Of a DNA stretch of 64,000 nucleotides, positions 1 to 8,708 are shown piece after piece. Position numbers and translations under genes: made by a program. The DNA lies in assembly GCF_034541975.1 (NCBI RefSeq), contig NZ_JAVYJM010000001.1. One strand, given 5' to 3'. Position 1 is the stretch's first letter. Every line of letters begins with the position of its first letter. Source of the DNA: Dermacoccus abyssi. Lineage in GTDB: Bacteria > Actinomycetota > Actinomycetes > Actinomycetales > Dermatophilaceae. The notes below the pieces were generated by a model that saw nothing but the letters and a program-made list of their open reading frames with translations, searched no databases and was not told the origin of the DNA.

Positions 1-675
1 GCCGAGCGCTCCGGCGATCCAGCCGACGCGTGCGACCCAGCGAGCGCCGAGACGCAGCGGTTCACCGGTCGGCGCGCCGCGGCCGAGCACGGCGATGACG
101 AGGGCCAGGACGACCGCCGCGCCGGCGTTGAGCCAGAAGATGGCCCGCCAGGACCAGAACGCGAGGACGGCTGCGCCGAGCAGCGGGCCGATGACGGCAC
201 CGATCTCCTGCACGGCCGAGACCATGCCGAGGGCGACGCCGCGGCGTCCGCGCGGCAGGAGATCGGCCACCAGGGCGAGCGTGGCGGGCACGAGGCCGCC
301 ACCGCCAATGCCCTGAATGACACGGCCTCCAACGATGACCGGGAGGTCCACGGCGAGCGCCGTCACGACGCTTCCGAGGCCGAAGAGCACGAGGCACCAC
401 AGGAGCACGCGCTGGCGTGACACGAGGTCGGACAGCCGCCCGATGAGGGGAAGCACCGCGATGTAGCCGAGCAGGAAGCCCGAGACGATCGGCGCGGCAC
501 GCTGCAGCTGGTCGATACCGAGCCCGACGCCCGACATCATCTCCTCGAGCGCGAGGACGACGACGTAGGTGTCGGCAGCCGTCAACAGGACGGCGAGCGC
601 TGCCGTGGCGAGCAGCGCCTTCGATCGGGGCGTCGGCTCGCTCACGGCGGGCGTCACGGTGGCGTCCGTGCTCAT
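1..675 (-). CDS. MFS drug exporter (DHA2-like), N-terminal part, partial
   Basis: The start codon ATG (675-673) and 225 codons are visible; the rest lies beyond base 1. The protein begins MSTDATVTPAVSEPTPRSK and then shows successive hydrophobic helices. The loop after helix 2 carries GRLSDLVSRQR (MFS motif A), and GAVIGPLLGA is an antiporter-type motif C, so a proton-driven multidrug exporter is likely. The ATG overlaps the TGA of the upstream lipoprotein gene by four bases, indicating translational coupling. In mycobacteria an MFS exporter (P55, Rv1410c) sits directly after lprG in the same way, and the pair exports triacylglycerides. That role here is inferred from gene order and family only. 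Confidence 0.85.
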   Translation of the reverse strand, partial: MSTDATVTPAVSEPTPRSKALLATAALAVLLTAADTYVVVLALEEMMSGVGLGIDQLQRAAPIVSGFLLGYIAVLPLIGRLSDLVSRQRVLLWCLVLFGLGSVVTALAVDLPVIVGGRVIQGIGGGGLVPATLALVADLLPRGRRGVALGMVSAVQEIGAVIGPLLGAAVLAFWSWRAIFWLNAGAAVVLALVIAVLGRGAPTGEPLRLGARWVARVGWIAGALG

Positions 676-1382
676 GCGGGCTTGGAGATCGTCGCCTTCT
701 GCCCGAACTTCGACATCTCGAGGTTGTACGTGGCGTCGGACGAGTCGAAGAACGAACCGTTGATCGACATCGAACGCATCTCGTTCTTGTCGTTGAGACC
801 GACCTCGACCGTGTAGTTCTTACGCGTGCGCCCGAAGCCCATGGCCTTCGTGGCGGTGGGTCCGTCGACCGTGCCCTTGAACAGGGTCACCTTCTCGCCG
901 CCGACGAGCTTCTCGCCCGTCTTCTTCATGTCCTTGCTCAGCACCGGCAGTGCCGGGAGGCCCTTCGAGGCGTTGAACAGCGACGACGGCAGCGGCACAC
1001 CCATGTCGTCGAGGTTGACGGCGATGTACTTCGACGAGAAGCCGGGCTTGACCCAGCTCTCCTTCTCAATGCTGATGACCTCGGCCTTGACGTCGCTGCC
1101 GCCGGTGTTCGCGGTGACCGTGCCCTTGAACGACTGCGGCGAGTTGACGACGTCACCCTCACCGGACTTCAGGGACGACTCCTGGTCCGGCGTCCCCGAG
1201 GAGGTGAGCTTGACGTGGTAACCCGCCGTCTTCGCCATGACGTCCTGCGCGGCCTTGAGGCGCGTGCTGGCGTCGCTGTCGTCCGACGTGTCGGACTTCT
1301 TCGTCGACGAGCACCCGGCGAGGGCGAGCGTGGCGAAAGCTCCGGCGAGCGCGATGCGGCGGGAGGGCAACTGTGCGGTCAT
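672..1382 (-). CDS. LppX/LprAFG-family lipoprotein
   Basis: A 236-residue exported lipoprotein. Residues 1-24 form a lipoprotein signal with twin arginines at 8-9 and the lipobox LALAGC, making Cys24 the lipidation site. The mature part (KAAQDVMAKTAGYHVKLTSS onward) matches the LppX/LprG fold, whose hydrophobic pocket carries acyl lipids between membrane and wall in mycobacteria. It is the first gene of a two-gene unit and its stop overlaps the start of the MFS gene by four bases. The organism probably lacks a mycobacterial outer membrane, so the cargo is unknown. The ATG at 1382 gives a complete signal peptide and was kept as start. Confidence 0.85.
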   Translation of the reverse strand: MTAQLPSRRIALAGAFATLALAGCSSTKKSDTSDDSDASTRLKAAQDVMAKTAGYHVKLTSSGTPDQESSLKSGEGDVVNSPQSFKGTVTANTGGSDVKAEVISIEKESWVKPGFSSKYIAVNLDDMGVPLPSSLFNASKGLPALPVLSKDMKKTGEKLVGGEKVTLFKGTVDGPTATKAMGFGRTRKNYTVEVGLNDKNEMRSMSINGSFFDSSDATYNLEMSKFGQKATISKPA

Positions 1383-1513
1383 GCGGTCAACCTATCCATC
1401 GGGGGCGCGCGAGCGCCCCATTTGTGCGCATTGGCGTTTCCCGATTGAGACGCTCGCCGGAGCCTTCCCGGTTCCGCCCACCTGACGGCGGCAGCGTGTG
1501 TTTGGGTGTGTTC

Positions 1514-2374
1514 ATGGCCCGCATCGACTGGAACACCCGCGAAGTGACTGCGCCCGACGGCGCCCGACTTGCCGTCTTCGTCCACGAACCGGCCGGTCTC
1601 GCCCCGGACGCGACGACGATCGTCATGGCGCACGGGTGGACGCTGGATCACCGCTCCTGGGAGCCCGTCGCCGAGCGGCTCGCCGCCGAGGGCGGACGTC
1701 GCATCGTGGCGTGGGATCAGCGTGGACACGGCGGCTCCAGCGTGGCCGGTGGCGCACGACGCGGCGGCGAGGCGAGTGTGCACGCACTCGGGGACGACCT
1801 CGCCCTCGTCATCGAGAAGGCCGTTCCGGAGGGCTCACCGATCATCCTGGCGGGCCACTCGATGGGCGGCATGACGATCATGGCGTTCGCGGGCATGCAC
1901 CCCGACGTCGTGCGTGAGCGGGTCACGTCCGTCGTCCTCGTGGCGACCTCGGCCGGGCAGCTGCGCGGTCTGCGCATCCCCGGCGAAGCCCTCGCCATGC
2001 AGGCCCTGAGCCACATCCCGTGGCGCCCGGGTGTTTTCGCGACGACGCGTTCGCAGCGCATCGCGTTCGGCCAGGACGCCCGCAAGGAGGACGTCATCGC
2101 CGCGCGCGCCCAGATGCGCGGCACCCGCCTGTCGACGACGGGCAGCTACTACAAGGCCCTCATGGCCCACGACGAACTCGCGGCCCTTGAGTCACTCAAG
2201 GACACCCCGGTGACGATTCTCGTCGGCACGCGCGACATGCTCACCCCGCCGCGTCACGCCAAGGCGCTCGCCGAGGCACTGCCGGACGCCGACGCTCAGT
2301 TCCTCGAGGGCAAGGGGCACATGCTCACCTACGAGGCGCCCGACGAGGTGGCCGCCGCCATCCTCCGATCCTGA
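1514..2374 (+). CDS. alpha/beta hydrolase
   Basis: Protein of 286 residues with the alpha/beta-hydrolase layout: oxyanion region AHGWTLDHRSW (about 39-49), nucleophile elbow GHSMGG with Ser116, acid Asp241 in GTRDMLTPP, and His269 in GKGHMLTYE. No signal peptide is seen, so it should be cytoplasmic; the substrate is not predictable. The reading frame is open further upstream (to 1373), but homology starts only at MARIDW, so the ATG at 1514 was chosen although its ribosome-binding site is weak. It runs divergently from the lipoprotein gene across about 130 bases and converges on the TetR gene at 2432. Confidence 0.85.
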   Translation: MARIDWNTREVTAPDGARLAVFVHEPAGLAPDATTIVMAHGWTLDHRSWEPVAERLAAEGGRRIVAWDQRGHGGSSVAGGARRGGEASVHALGDDLALVIEKAVPEGSPIILAGHSMGGMTIMAFAGMHPDVVRERVTSVVLVATSAGQLRGLRIPGEALAMQALSHIPWRPGVFATTRSQRIAFGQDARKEDVIAARAQMRGTRLSTTGSYYKALMAHDELAALESLKDTPVTILVGTRDMLTPPRHAKALAEALPDADAQFLEGKGHMLTYEAPDEVAAAILRS

Positions 2375-2431
2375 GCGGCCACCGGGGCACTGGTCCCGCG
2401 TTTACCAGGCAACTTCCCGGGGCGCTTGCCG

Positions 2432-3229
2432 TCAGGCGAGCCCCGCCTGACGCTGCAACCCCGCGAGGATGAGGTCGAGGCCGGCGACGAACTGCTCGAA
2501 GTCGTCGTGGTCGCGGAAGATCGGCGCCATCGAGCGCGCGAAGGGGAACGCCTCGGGGTCGCGCTGCATCCATGTGTCGGCCCACTCGCCGAGGTAGCGC
2601 TCGCGCATCTCGTCGGGGTTCTCGCCCGGTTCGGGTTCGGGCGCCTGCTCGATCGCCATCTGCGCGCCCATGCCGACGACGTAGTTGACGACGGCCGAGA
2701 CGGCCTGGAAGCGCTGGCGATCCGTGAGGTCGAGGCGCAGCAGGTGTTGGCCGATGCCCTCCCAGAACACGAGTGAGTTCTCCTGCAGCTCCATGTCGTG
2801 CATGAAGTGCGCCGCCGTCCACGGGTGCGCCTCCATCTCGTGGAACAGCGCCACCGAAACGGCTCGGATCGCCTCCAGCGGTGGAGCCTCGCGCTGCTCC
2901 TCGACGACGGGGACCACCCGGGCAATGACGGCGTCCGCAGCGAGTTGGACCAACTCGTCCTTGCTCTTGACGTACCAGTAGATGCTGCCGACGCCCCCAC
3001 CCAGCTGGGCCGCGAGGCCACGGAACGTCAGGCCGGCCTCTCCGTCCGGCCCGTCGAGCATCTCGACAGCGCCTTCGACGATCGCCTCGAGGGACAGCGT
3101 CGCGCGCGGCTTGCGCCCACCCGATCCGCGGCGCGGCGCGTCACCTCCGGCACCTCGGGACCCTCGGGAACCGCGTTGGGGGTGTGCCGTTTTCGCGCGA
3201 GCTGCGGCGGCCTTCTCGTCGTCTGCCAT
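2432..3229 (-). CDS. TetR-family transcriptional regulator
   Basis: 265 residues. After a basic, low-complexity N-terminal stretch (1-45) comes a TetR-type DNA-binding domain: LSLEAIVEGAVEMLDG, then the helix-turn-helix GLAAQLGGGVGSIYWYVKSK (about 71-90). The C-terminal half is the helical ligand-binding and dimer domain of the TetR_C type often found beside exporter genes. It is divergent from the DHA2 exporter at 3397, and the 167-base gap contains three palindromes that are strong operator candidates, so it probably represses that exporter and itself. The inducer is unknown. The long basic N-terminus is unusual, and a later start is possible. Confidence 0.88.
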   Translation of the reverse strand: MADDEKAAAARAKTAHPQRGSRGSRGAGGDAPRRGSGGRKPRATLSLEAIVEGAVEMLDGPDGEAGLTFRGLAAQLGGGVGSIYWYVKSKDELVQLAADAVIARVVPVVEEQREAPPLEAIRAVSVALFHEMEAHPWTAAHFMHDMELQENSLVFWEGIGQHLLRLDLTDRQRFQAVSAVVNYVVGMGAQMAIEQAPEPEPGENPDEMRERYLGEWADTWMQRDPEAFPFARSMAPIFRDHDDFEQFVAGLDLILAGLQRQAGLA

Positions 3230-3260
3230 GAGTCCACTCTACGAGTTATGACACCGGACC

Positions 3261-3308
3261 GAACATCGTTCTATTCTCGAACCACGTTCGATATTCGAAC
3301 GCCGTTCG
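3261..3308. promoter_or_regulatory. three phased GAAC-N3-GTTC operator palindromes
   Basis: Three inverted repeats with a 3-base spacer lie at 3261-3271 (GAAC-ATC-GTTC), 3278-3290 (CGAAC-CAC-GTTCG) and 3296-3308 (CGAAC-GCC-GTTCG). Their centres are at 3266, 3284 and 3302, exactly 18 bases apart, with AT-rich linkers. They occupy the gap between the divergent TetR and exporter genes. They are probably binding sites for that TetR protein; this is inferred from position and symmetry. Confidence 0.6.
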
Positions 3309-3396
3309 GTTCAGCCGGACGCCTCTGGGGTCGACCCGTTGACGCGGCGACTCCCCACCGCCCTTCGCCCTCCTGAGGGGCACGAAAGGACTCGCC

Positions 3397-4769
3397 ATGA
3401 GCACCACACTCGAAGCGCCGGCCTCCGGCCCCACCCCCGCCAAGCGGCGTAAGCCCCAGTCCCTCCTCGAGGCCTGGCCCGCCCTCCTCGCGCTGTGTCT
3501 CGCGACGCTCGTCGAGATGGTCGACAACACGATCCTGCAGATCGCCCTGCCGACGATCGCCCGCGATCTTCGGGCCGGCACCACCGACCTGCAGTGGGTC
3601 ACCGCGGCTTATTCGCTGACGTTCGGCGGCCTTCTCCTCGTCGGCGGAACGCTCGGCGACATGTTCGGTCGCCGCCGCAGCCTCCTGCTCGGACTCAGCG
3701 CCTTCGGCGCCGTCAGCCTCGGCGTCCTCTTCATCGACGCGGCGTGGCAGCTCGTCGCCATCCGCACCCTGCTCGGCATGGCGGCGGCCTTCATGGCCCC
3801 GTCACGATGTCACTCACCTTCCGCCTCTTCGACGACGACAAGCTGCGCGGCAAGGCGATCGGCCTCATCGTCACCGTCGCGATGATCGGCTTCGCCATCG
3901 GCCCGGTGCTCTCGGGCCTCGCCGTCGAGCACATGAGCTGGCACGTCCTGCTCCTGCTCAACGCGCCCGTCGCCCTCATCGCCGTGCTCGGTGTTGCCTG
4001 GGGCATCCCGGCCGACGAGAAGAGCGAAATTCGCACCGGCAGCCTCGACACCGTCGGCGCCTTCTTCTCCATCACGACGCTCGCCGTCGGCCTCTACTCC
4101 TTCACCAGCGGCGTCCAGAACGGCTGGGCCTCGACGACGACGCTCACTTGCTTCGCCGTCGCCATCGCGGCCGGCATTGGCTTCTACCTTCGTGAGCGCA
4201 GCGCCGCCAACCCGGTCGACCTCAACCTGCTCGCTCGCCCCACCGTCCGCGGCAGCGCCCTCATCCAGACCGCCGTCATGCTCGCCATGGTCGGCACGAT
4301 GTACGGCACCTCGCAGCAGTTCCAGTTCGCCTGGGGTTGGAGCCCGGTCGAGGCCGGTTTCGCCAACCTGCCGTTCGTCTTCGCGATGCTCACCGCGTCG
4401 CCCTTGGCCGACAAGCTCATCGCGACGATCGGTCAGCGCAAGACGTCGGTCTTCGGCGGCTCGATGGCCGTGCTCGGCCTCGTCGTCATGACGTTCGCCG
4501 TCGCGCAGAACTTCATCGCCATCGCGGCAGCCACCATGATCCTCGTCGTCGGCGTCCGCTGCACCATGAGCAGCGCCGCCCTCGCCCTCATGGGAGACCT
4601 GCCCGAGGACCAGACGTCCTTCGGTGCCGCGCTCAACGACACCGTGCAGGAGCTCGGTAACTCGGTCGGCGTCGCCATCATCGGCACCATCATGGCCGTC
4701 GTCGTCGCCGGCTTCGTAGCCCTGGGCGCCCGCTCCCTCACGGACTCGAAAGCCACCGACGAGCACTGA
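3397..4769 (+). pseudogene. MFS drug exporter (DHA2/EmrB type), frameshifted
   Basis: Encodes a 14-helix DHA2 exporter: EMVDNTILQIALPTIARDL in helix 1, GGTLGDMFGRRRSLLLG as motif A, and a second half to TDSKATDEH. The reading frame from ATG 3397 breaks after LLGMAAAFMAP; the family sequence continues in the next frame as VTMSLTFRLFDDDKLRGKA. The break maps to the C run at 3797-3800, where one missing C accounts for the shift. This is either a real inactivating deletion or a homopolymer sequencing error; apart from it the gene is intact. A ribosome-binding site GAAAGGA precedes the ATG. It is probably controlled by the divergent TetR gene. Confidence 0.8.
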
Positions 4770-4785
4770 GCCACGCCCCCCTCTC

Positions 4786-4839
4786 ACGATGTTGAGCGGT
4801 GAGCGCGACACCGATGCCGCGCTCACCGCTCAACATCGT
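4786..4839. terminator. 22-bp perfect hairpin after the exporter gene
   Basis: The arms 4786-4807 and 4818-4839 are perfectly complementary over 22 bases around a 10-base loop. The hairpin lies 16 bases after the exporter stop codon. No T-run follows it, so termination is inferred from placement and stability. Confidence 0.55.
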
Positions 4840-4883
4840 CATGGGGTGGGGCGGTTTCGGCACGGGGCGCCGGGCCTCGGTCG

Positions 4884-4889
4884 TAGCGT
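4884..4889 (+). promoter_or_regulatory. -10-like hexamer, possible leaderless start of the M20 gene
   Basis: TAGCGT ends six bases before the ATG at 4896, and there is no ribosome-binding site between them. This suggests transcription begins at or near the start codon. No clear -35 element was found. Confidence 0.35.
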
Positions 4890-4895
4890 GAGCCC

Positions 4896-6233
4896 ATGTC
4901 GAACCACGACCCTGCCCAGGCGATGACGGACGACGACGCGGTGGCCGCTTTCCGTGCCGCGTTGCGCCACCCGACCGTCGCCGGAAGCGCCTGCGACGCC
5001 GCGGTGTTCAGCGCGTTTCACGAGACGCTGCGCTCGTCATTCCCCTTGCTGTTCGCCGCGGCGGAGTCGGTCGAGGTGCCGGGCGACGCTCTGCTTCTGC
5101 GCGTCGGCGGAACCACCGTCGCCGATCCGCTCGTCCTCATGGCTCACCAGGACGTCGTCCCGATCGAACCGAGCGACACGTGGACACACCCGCCCTTCGA
5201 CGCCCATGACGACGGGGAGTTCCTCTGGGGCCGGGGAACACTCGACGACAAGGGTTCCCTCGTCGCCATCTGCGTGGCGATCGAGCGGTTGCTCGGCCGC
5301 GGGGTCACGCCCCGTCGCGACGTCTGGCTCTCCTTCGGCGCCGACGAGGAAGTCATGGGTCATCACGCCGCGGCCGCCGTCGAGGCATTGCGGGCGCGCG
5401 GCGTCACGCCGTTCCTCGTGCTCGACGAGGGCGGCGCCGTGGCCTCCGAGGTCTTCCCCGGCGTGACGAAGCCCGTCGCGATGATCGGCGTCGCCGAGAA
5501 GGGCACGGCCGATCTCCGGCTCGTCGCACACGGCGACGGCGGGCACGCCTCGACCCCGAAGACGGGCGGCGCCACGGCGAAACTGGCCCGCGCCATCTCG
5601 GCACTCGACGCCAACCCCGCCCCCGCGCGGCTGACGCCGACCGCCGTCGCGATGTTCGAGGCTGTCGCCGAGGTCGCGGCCCGACCCCTCTCGCTCGTCC
5701 TGGGCCGGATCGGGTCGGCGAGCGGCCTCTTCGCCCGGATTCTCACGCGCCTCGGCCCCGAGACCGCCGCGATCGTCCGCACGACGCGGGCCGTCACGAT
5801 GCTCGAGGGCTCGAAGGCCCAGAACGTCATCGCGACCACCGCGACAGCCGGCGTCAACATGCGCATCAGTGTCGGCGAGAGCCTCGACGAAGCGGTGCAC
5901 GCCGTCGAGCGGGCCGTCAGGCCCCACGCACAGGTCGAGCTCATCGGCGGCAGCGGGCCGACGCAGGTGGCGCCCGTCGATCACCCCGCGTTCGAGACGC
6001 TGCGCCGCGTGACACGCGAGGTGCTGGCCAACGCCCACGTCGCTCCCTACGTCATGAACCAGGCCACGGACGCCCGTCACTTCCACGCCGTGTGGCCGCA
6101 CGTCTATCGCTTCACCCCGTTCCATATGTCGAAAGCGCAGCGCGAGAGTCTGCACAACGTCGACGAGCGCATCACGCGGGCCTCGTGGCTCGAGGGCGTG
6201 CGCTGGTACGAGCGTCTCGTCGAGGAGGCCTGA
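4896..6233 (+). CDS. M20-family metallopeptidase (carboxypeptidase S-like)
   Basis: 445 residues, a zinc-dependent amidohydrolase of the M20/ArgE/DapE/carboxypeptidase-S family. Metal-site residues are visible: His84-x-Asp86 in LMAHQDVVP, Asp117 in GRGTLDDKG, the catalytic Glu pair at 151-152 in SFGADEEVMG, and a C-terminal His in TDARHFHAVW. The ERGTADLRL-type dimerisation domain insert is present (here VAEKGTADLRLVAHGDGGHAS). The HQDVVP variant and 445-residue length resemble carboxypeptidase S or PM20D1-like enzymes that split N-acyl amino acids or dipeptides; the substrate is uncertain. The next gene starts six bases after the stop, so an operon with that MFS transporter is likely. Confidence 0.88.
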   Translation: MSNHDPAQAMTDDDAVAAFRAALRHPTVAGSACDAAVFSAFHETLRSSFPLLFAAAESVEVPGDALLLRVGGTTVADPLVLMAHQDVVPIEPSDTWTHPPFDAHDDGEFLWGRGTLDDKGSLVAICVAIERLLGRGVTPRRDVWLSFGADEEVMGHHAAAAVEALRARGVTPFLVLDEGGAVASEVFPGVTKPVAMIGVAEKGTADLRLVAHGDGGHASTPKTGGATAKLARAISALDANPAPARLTPTAVAMFEAVAEVAARPLSLVLGRIGSASGLFARILTRLGPETAAIVRTTRAVTMLEGSKAQNVIATTATAGVNMRISVGESLDEAVHAVERAVRPHAQVELIGGSGPTQVAPVDHPAFETLRRVTREVLANAHVAPYVMNQATDARHFHAVWPHVYRFTPFHMSKAQRESLHNVDERITRASWLEGVRWYERLVEEA

Positions 6234-6238
6234 TTCCC

Positions 6239-7669
6239 GTGGAGCTGAGCACGCGATCGGGCGGCGACGTCGTTCCGAAGATCGCCGCCGTCGTCGGCTT
6301 CCTCGTCGTGGTGGAACTGACGTCCGGCGTCATCCAGGGCTACTTCACGCCGCTCTACACCGATATCGCGCGGCATCTGGGCATCCACGACGCCGATGTG
6401 AACTGGTTCGAGGCGGCGCAGTTGCTCGTCTCCGCGGTCACGGTGCCGGTGTTGGCGCGCCTCGGCGACATCGCCGGGCACAAACGCGTGCTCCTGCTCT
6501 CCAGTGCGATCACGGCGTGCGCCGCATGGGGCGTCGCCTTCGCGCCGAACTTCTGGCTCTTCCTCATCGCCTGGGCGCTCATGGGGCCGTACGTCGTGTG
6601 GCTGCCGCTCGAGATCGCGCTCGTTCACCGGCGCACGAAGGGCGATAGCTCGCGCACCCGGACGGCTGCTGCCGTGCTCGTCCTCGCGCTCGAGGTCGGC
6701 GTCATCGCAGGAGCGCTGACGTCAGGCGCCCTCCAACCGGTGATCGGCATGACGGGTCTGCTCGCCATCCCGGCAGTCGCGATCACGGCGTGCTTCGTCG
6801 TCATCTGGTTCGGGGTGCCCGAGACGCCCCCGACGGGCTCGCACCGCCTCGACCTGCCGGGTGCCGCGCTGCTGTGCGGGTTGTTGCTCGCCGTCATGGC
6901 CGGGCTGATGCTCGTGCGCTTCGTCGGGCCGGGAAGCCCGTGGCCGTGGTTGGCCCTCGTCGTCGGAGCCGGCCTTGTCGTGCCGTTCGTGCGCCACGAG
7001 ATGCGCCACCCCGACCCGGTCATCGACGTACGCCTCCTGCGTGAGCGCCGTCAGTTGTCGGTGCAGCTGGCCACCGGCCTGTTCGGCTTCAGCGTGCTCG
7101 GCGCCCAAATCCCGCTGTCGACGTTCGCCCGCACCGACCCGGACGTCACGGGCTACGGCCTCGGCGCCAGCGCGGGTGGGGTTTCGATGCTCATCGGCGG
7201 CTACGTGCTGTCCATGGGGCTCGGTGCCGTGACGGCGCCCGCGCTCGCGAAGCGGCTCGGCGAGTTCGGCGCGTTGGCGGTGGCCGCGTGCCTCGTGGCG
7301 CTCGGGTACGGGCTCAACGTCGTCAGTCACGGTTCGGTCGTCGGCCTGCTCGTCAACATGATGATCGCCGGAATCGGAAGCGGCGCCCTCGTGGCGGCGC
7401 TCCCGGTGGCCGCCGCCGGTGCGGCACCGGCGTCGCACACGGGCCAGATGACGGGGCTGACGAACATGGCGAAGACGGTGGGCGGCGCGATCGCGTCCAG
7501 CATCTTCGCCCTGTGCCTGGCCTCGGCCGGGCAGACGGAGGACGTGGGCGACCACGCGCCGCTGGGCGGCTACCTCGCCGTCTGGGCGATCTGCTCGGCC
7601 ACGGCCGTCGGCGCGGCCCTCCTGCTGTGGCGCGCCCGCCGAGTGAGCGGTGGCCCCGAACCCCAGTGA
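6239..7669 (+). CDS. MFS transporter
   Basis: About 476 residues with 12-14 hydrophobic helices: helix 1 VPKIAAVVGFLVVVELTSG, helix 2 with RLGDIAGHKRVLLL (motif A), and GVIAGALTSGAL in the region of helix 5. The start was set at GTG 6239, preceded by GAGGAGG (6222-6228) ten bases upstream and inside the end of the peptidase gene. An open frame extends back to 6092, but that part overlaps the peptidase and shows no transporter sequence. Coupling with the M20 peptidase suggests uptake or export of a peptide or amino-acid derivative; this is inference only. Confidence 0.85.
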   Translation: MELSTRSGGDVVPKIAAVVGFLVVVELTSGVIQGYFTPLYTDIARHLGIHDADVNWFEAAQLLVSAVTVPVLARLGDIAGHKRVLLLSSAITACAAWGVAFAPNFWLFLIAWALMGPYVVWLPLEIALVHRRTKGDSSRTRTAAAVLVLALEVGVIAGALTSGALQPVIGMTGLLAIPAVAITACFVVIWFGVPETPPTGSHRLDLPGAALLCGLLLAVMAGLMLVRFVGPGSPWPWLALVVGAGLVVPFVRHEMRHPDPVIDVRLLRERRQLSVQLATGLFGFSVLGAQIPLSTFARTDPDVTGYGLGASAGGVSMLIGGYVLSMGLGAVTAPALAKRLGEFGALAVAACLVALGYGLNVVSHGSVVGLLVNMMIAGIGSGALVAALPVAAAGAAPASHTGQMTGLTNMAKTVGGAIASSIFALCLASAGQTEDVGDHAPLGGYLAVWAICSATAVGAALLLWRARRVSGGPEPQ

Positions 7670-7674
7670 TGCAG

Positions 7675-7718
7675 AAAGTGGAGGTTGTGCACGAAATATC
7701 GTGCACAACCTCCACTTT
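7675..7718. terminator. perfect 20-bp bidirectional hairpin terminator
   Basis: The arms 7675-7694 and 7699-7718 are perfectly complementary over 20 bases with a 4-base AATA loop. The outer pairs are AAA/TTT, giving a short T-run in both directions. It sits between the convergent MFS (+) and Usp (-) genes, 5 and 23 bases from their stop codons. Confidence 0.8.
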
Positions 7719-7741
7719 TCGCGGTCAACCAGGCGTCAGCC

Positions 7742-8626
7742 TCAGCGGGCGTCGCTGCGGGGAACGATGATCATCGGCACCGGCAGAGCGGCGAGCATGC
7801 GCGTGGCCGACGTGCCGAGGAACGTCGTGCGCCCGCGCGCCAGGCGCGAGGAGCCGACCATGAGGGCGGTGCGCTCGTCCCAGTCCATCTTCTTGACGGC
7901 GTGCTTGAGCGAGCGGCCCTTGCCGACGCGCGTCGTGACGTCGGCGCGCGCACCGATGCGCTTCGCCGCATTAGCGAGCACGCGCTCGGCCTCGTCGAAA
8001 CCGTCGACGTGCAGCTGCTTGTCGTCCTTGAGCGAGACGAGCGAGACGAGGTCGAGCGGCAGGCCGACGCGGGCAACACCCTCGGCTGCCTCGAGCACGA
8101 TCTCCTGCGCGCCCGGGCGCGGGCCGATGGCCGCCGACAGCGACGCGAGGGTGTCGAACTTCGACTTGCGGTAGTTACGCGGCGCCATCGCCACCGGAAC
8201 GGGGCTCGCGTGGAGCAGACCCCCGACGATGGGGTTCGTCGCCACGGCCTGACCGGGGCCGGAACCGGCACCGATGACGATCATGGCCGAGCCGAGCTGC
8301 TCGGCGGTGCGCAGGATGCCCTGCGTGATCGACGTGTCGTGCGCGACGTGCGTCTCGACGTTGACGTCCTTGTCGACCGACTTCGCGGCCTTCTTCAGCC
8401 AGCCGCGGGCCTCCTTCTCCACCCCCTTCTCGAAGCTCGTGTCGCCGATGGCCAGCGTCGCCGTGTGCGTGGGGTGGTGCACGACGTAGACGATGTCGAG
8501 TGTGGCGTCGAAGGTGCGCGCCAGCACGGAGCCCAGCTTGAGGGCGTCCTGGGAGCGCTTGTCGCCACCCCAGGCGACGAGGTAGCGGGAGCCGCCCGCG
8601 GGCACTGCCGAGTCGTTGTTTCCCAT
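7742..8626 (-). CDS. tandem universal stress protein
   Basis: 294 residues with two UspA domains (about 12-148 and 155-294). Each ends in a nucleotide-binding signature: GAGSGPGQAVATNPIVGGLL in the first, and GSSRLARGRTTFLGTSATRM followed by VPMIIVPRS in the second. The second fits the G-x2-G-x9-G-S/T ATP-binding form only loosely. Tandem Usp proteins are common in actinobacteria and act in stress or dormancy responses. It lies downstream of clpB on the same strand, but a terminator hairpin at 8709-8744 separates them, so it is probably transcribed on its own. Confidence 0.85.
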   Translation of the reverse strand: MGNNDSAVPAGGSRYLVAWGGDKRSQDALKLGSVLARTFDATLDIVYVVHHPTHTATLAIGDTSFEKGVEKEARGWLKKAAKSVDKDVNVETHVAHDTSITQGILRTAEQLGSAMIVIGAGSGPGQAVATNPIVGGLLHASPVPVAMAPRNYRKSKFDTLASLSAAIGPRPGAQEIVLEAAEGVARVGLPLDLVSLVSLKDDKQLHVDGFDEAERVLANAAKRIGARADVTTRVGKGRSLKHAVKKMDWDERTALMVGSSRLARGRTTFLGTSATRMLAALPVPMIIVPRSDAR

Positions 8627-8708
8627 GAGTCGAACTTACCGCCAATCGGGTGGGATTGGTCCCCTCCCAAGGGTGCTCCCCTGAACGAGAAACCGTGGCC
8701 GACACGAA

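Noticed and set aside
3793..3805. Programmed frameshift in the exporter gene
   Set aside because: MFS exporters are not known for this, and no slippery heptamer plus downstream structure is seen; deletion or sequencing error is simpler.
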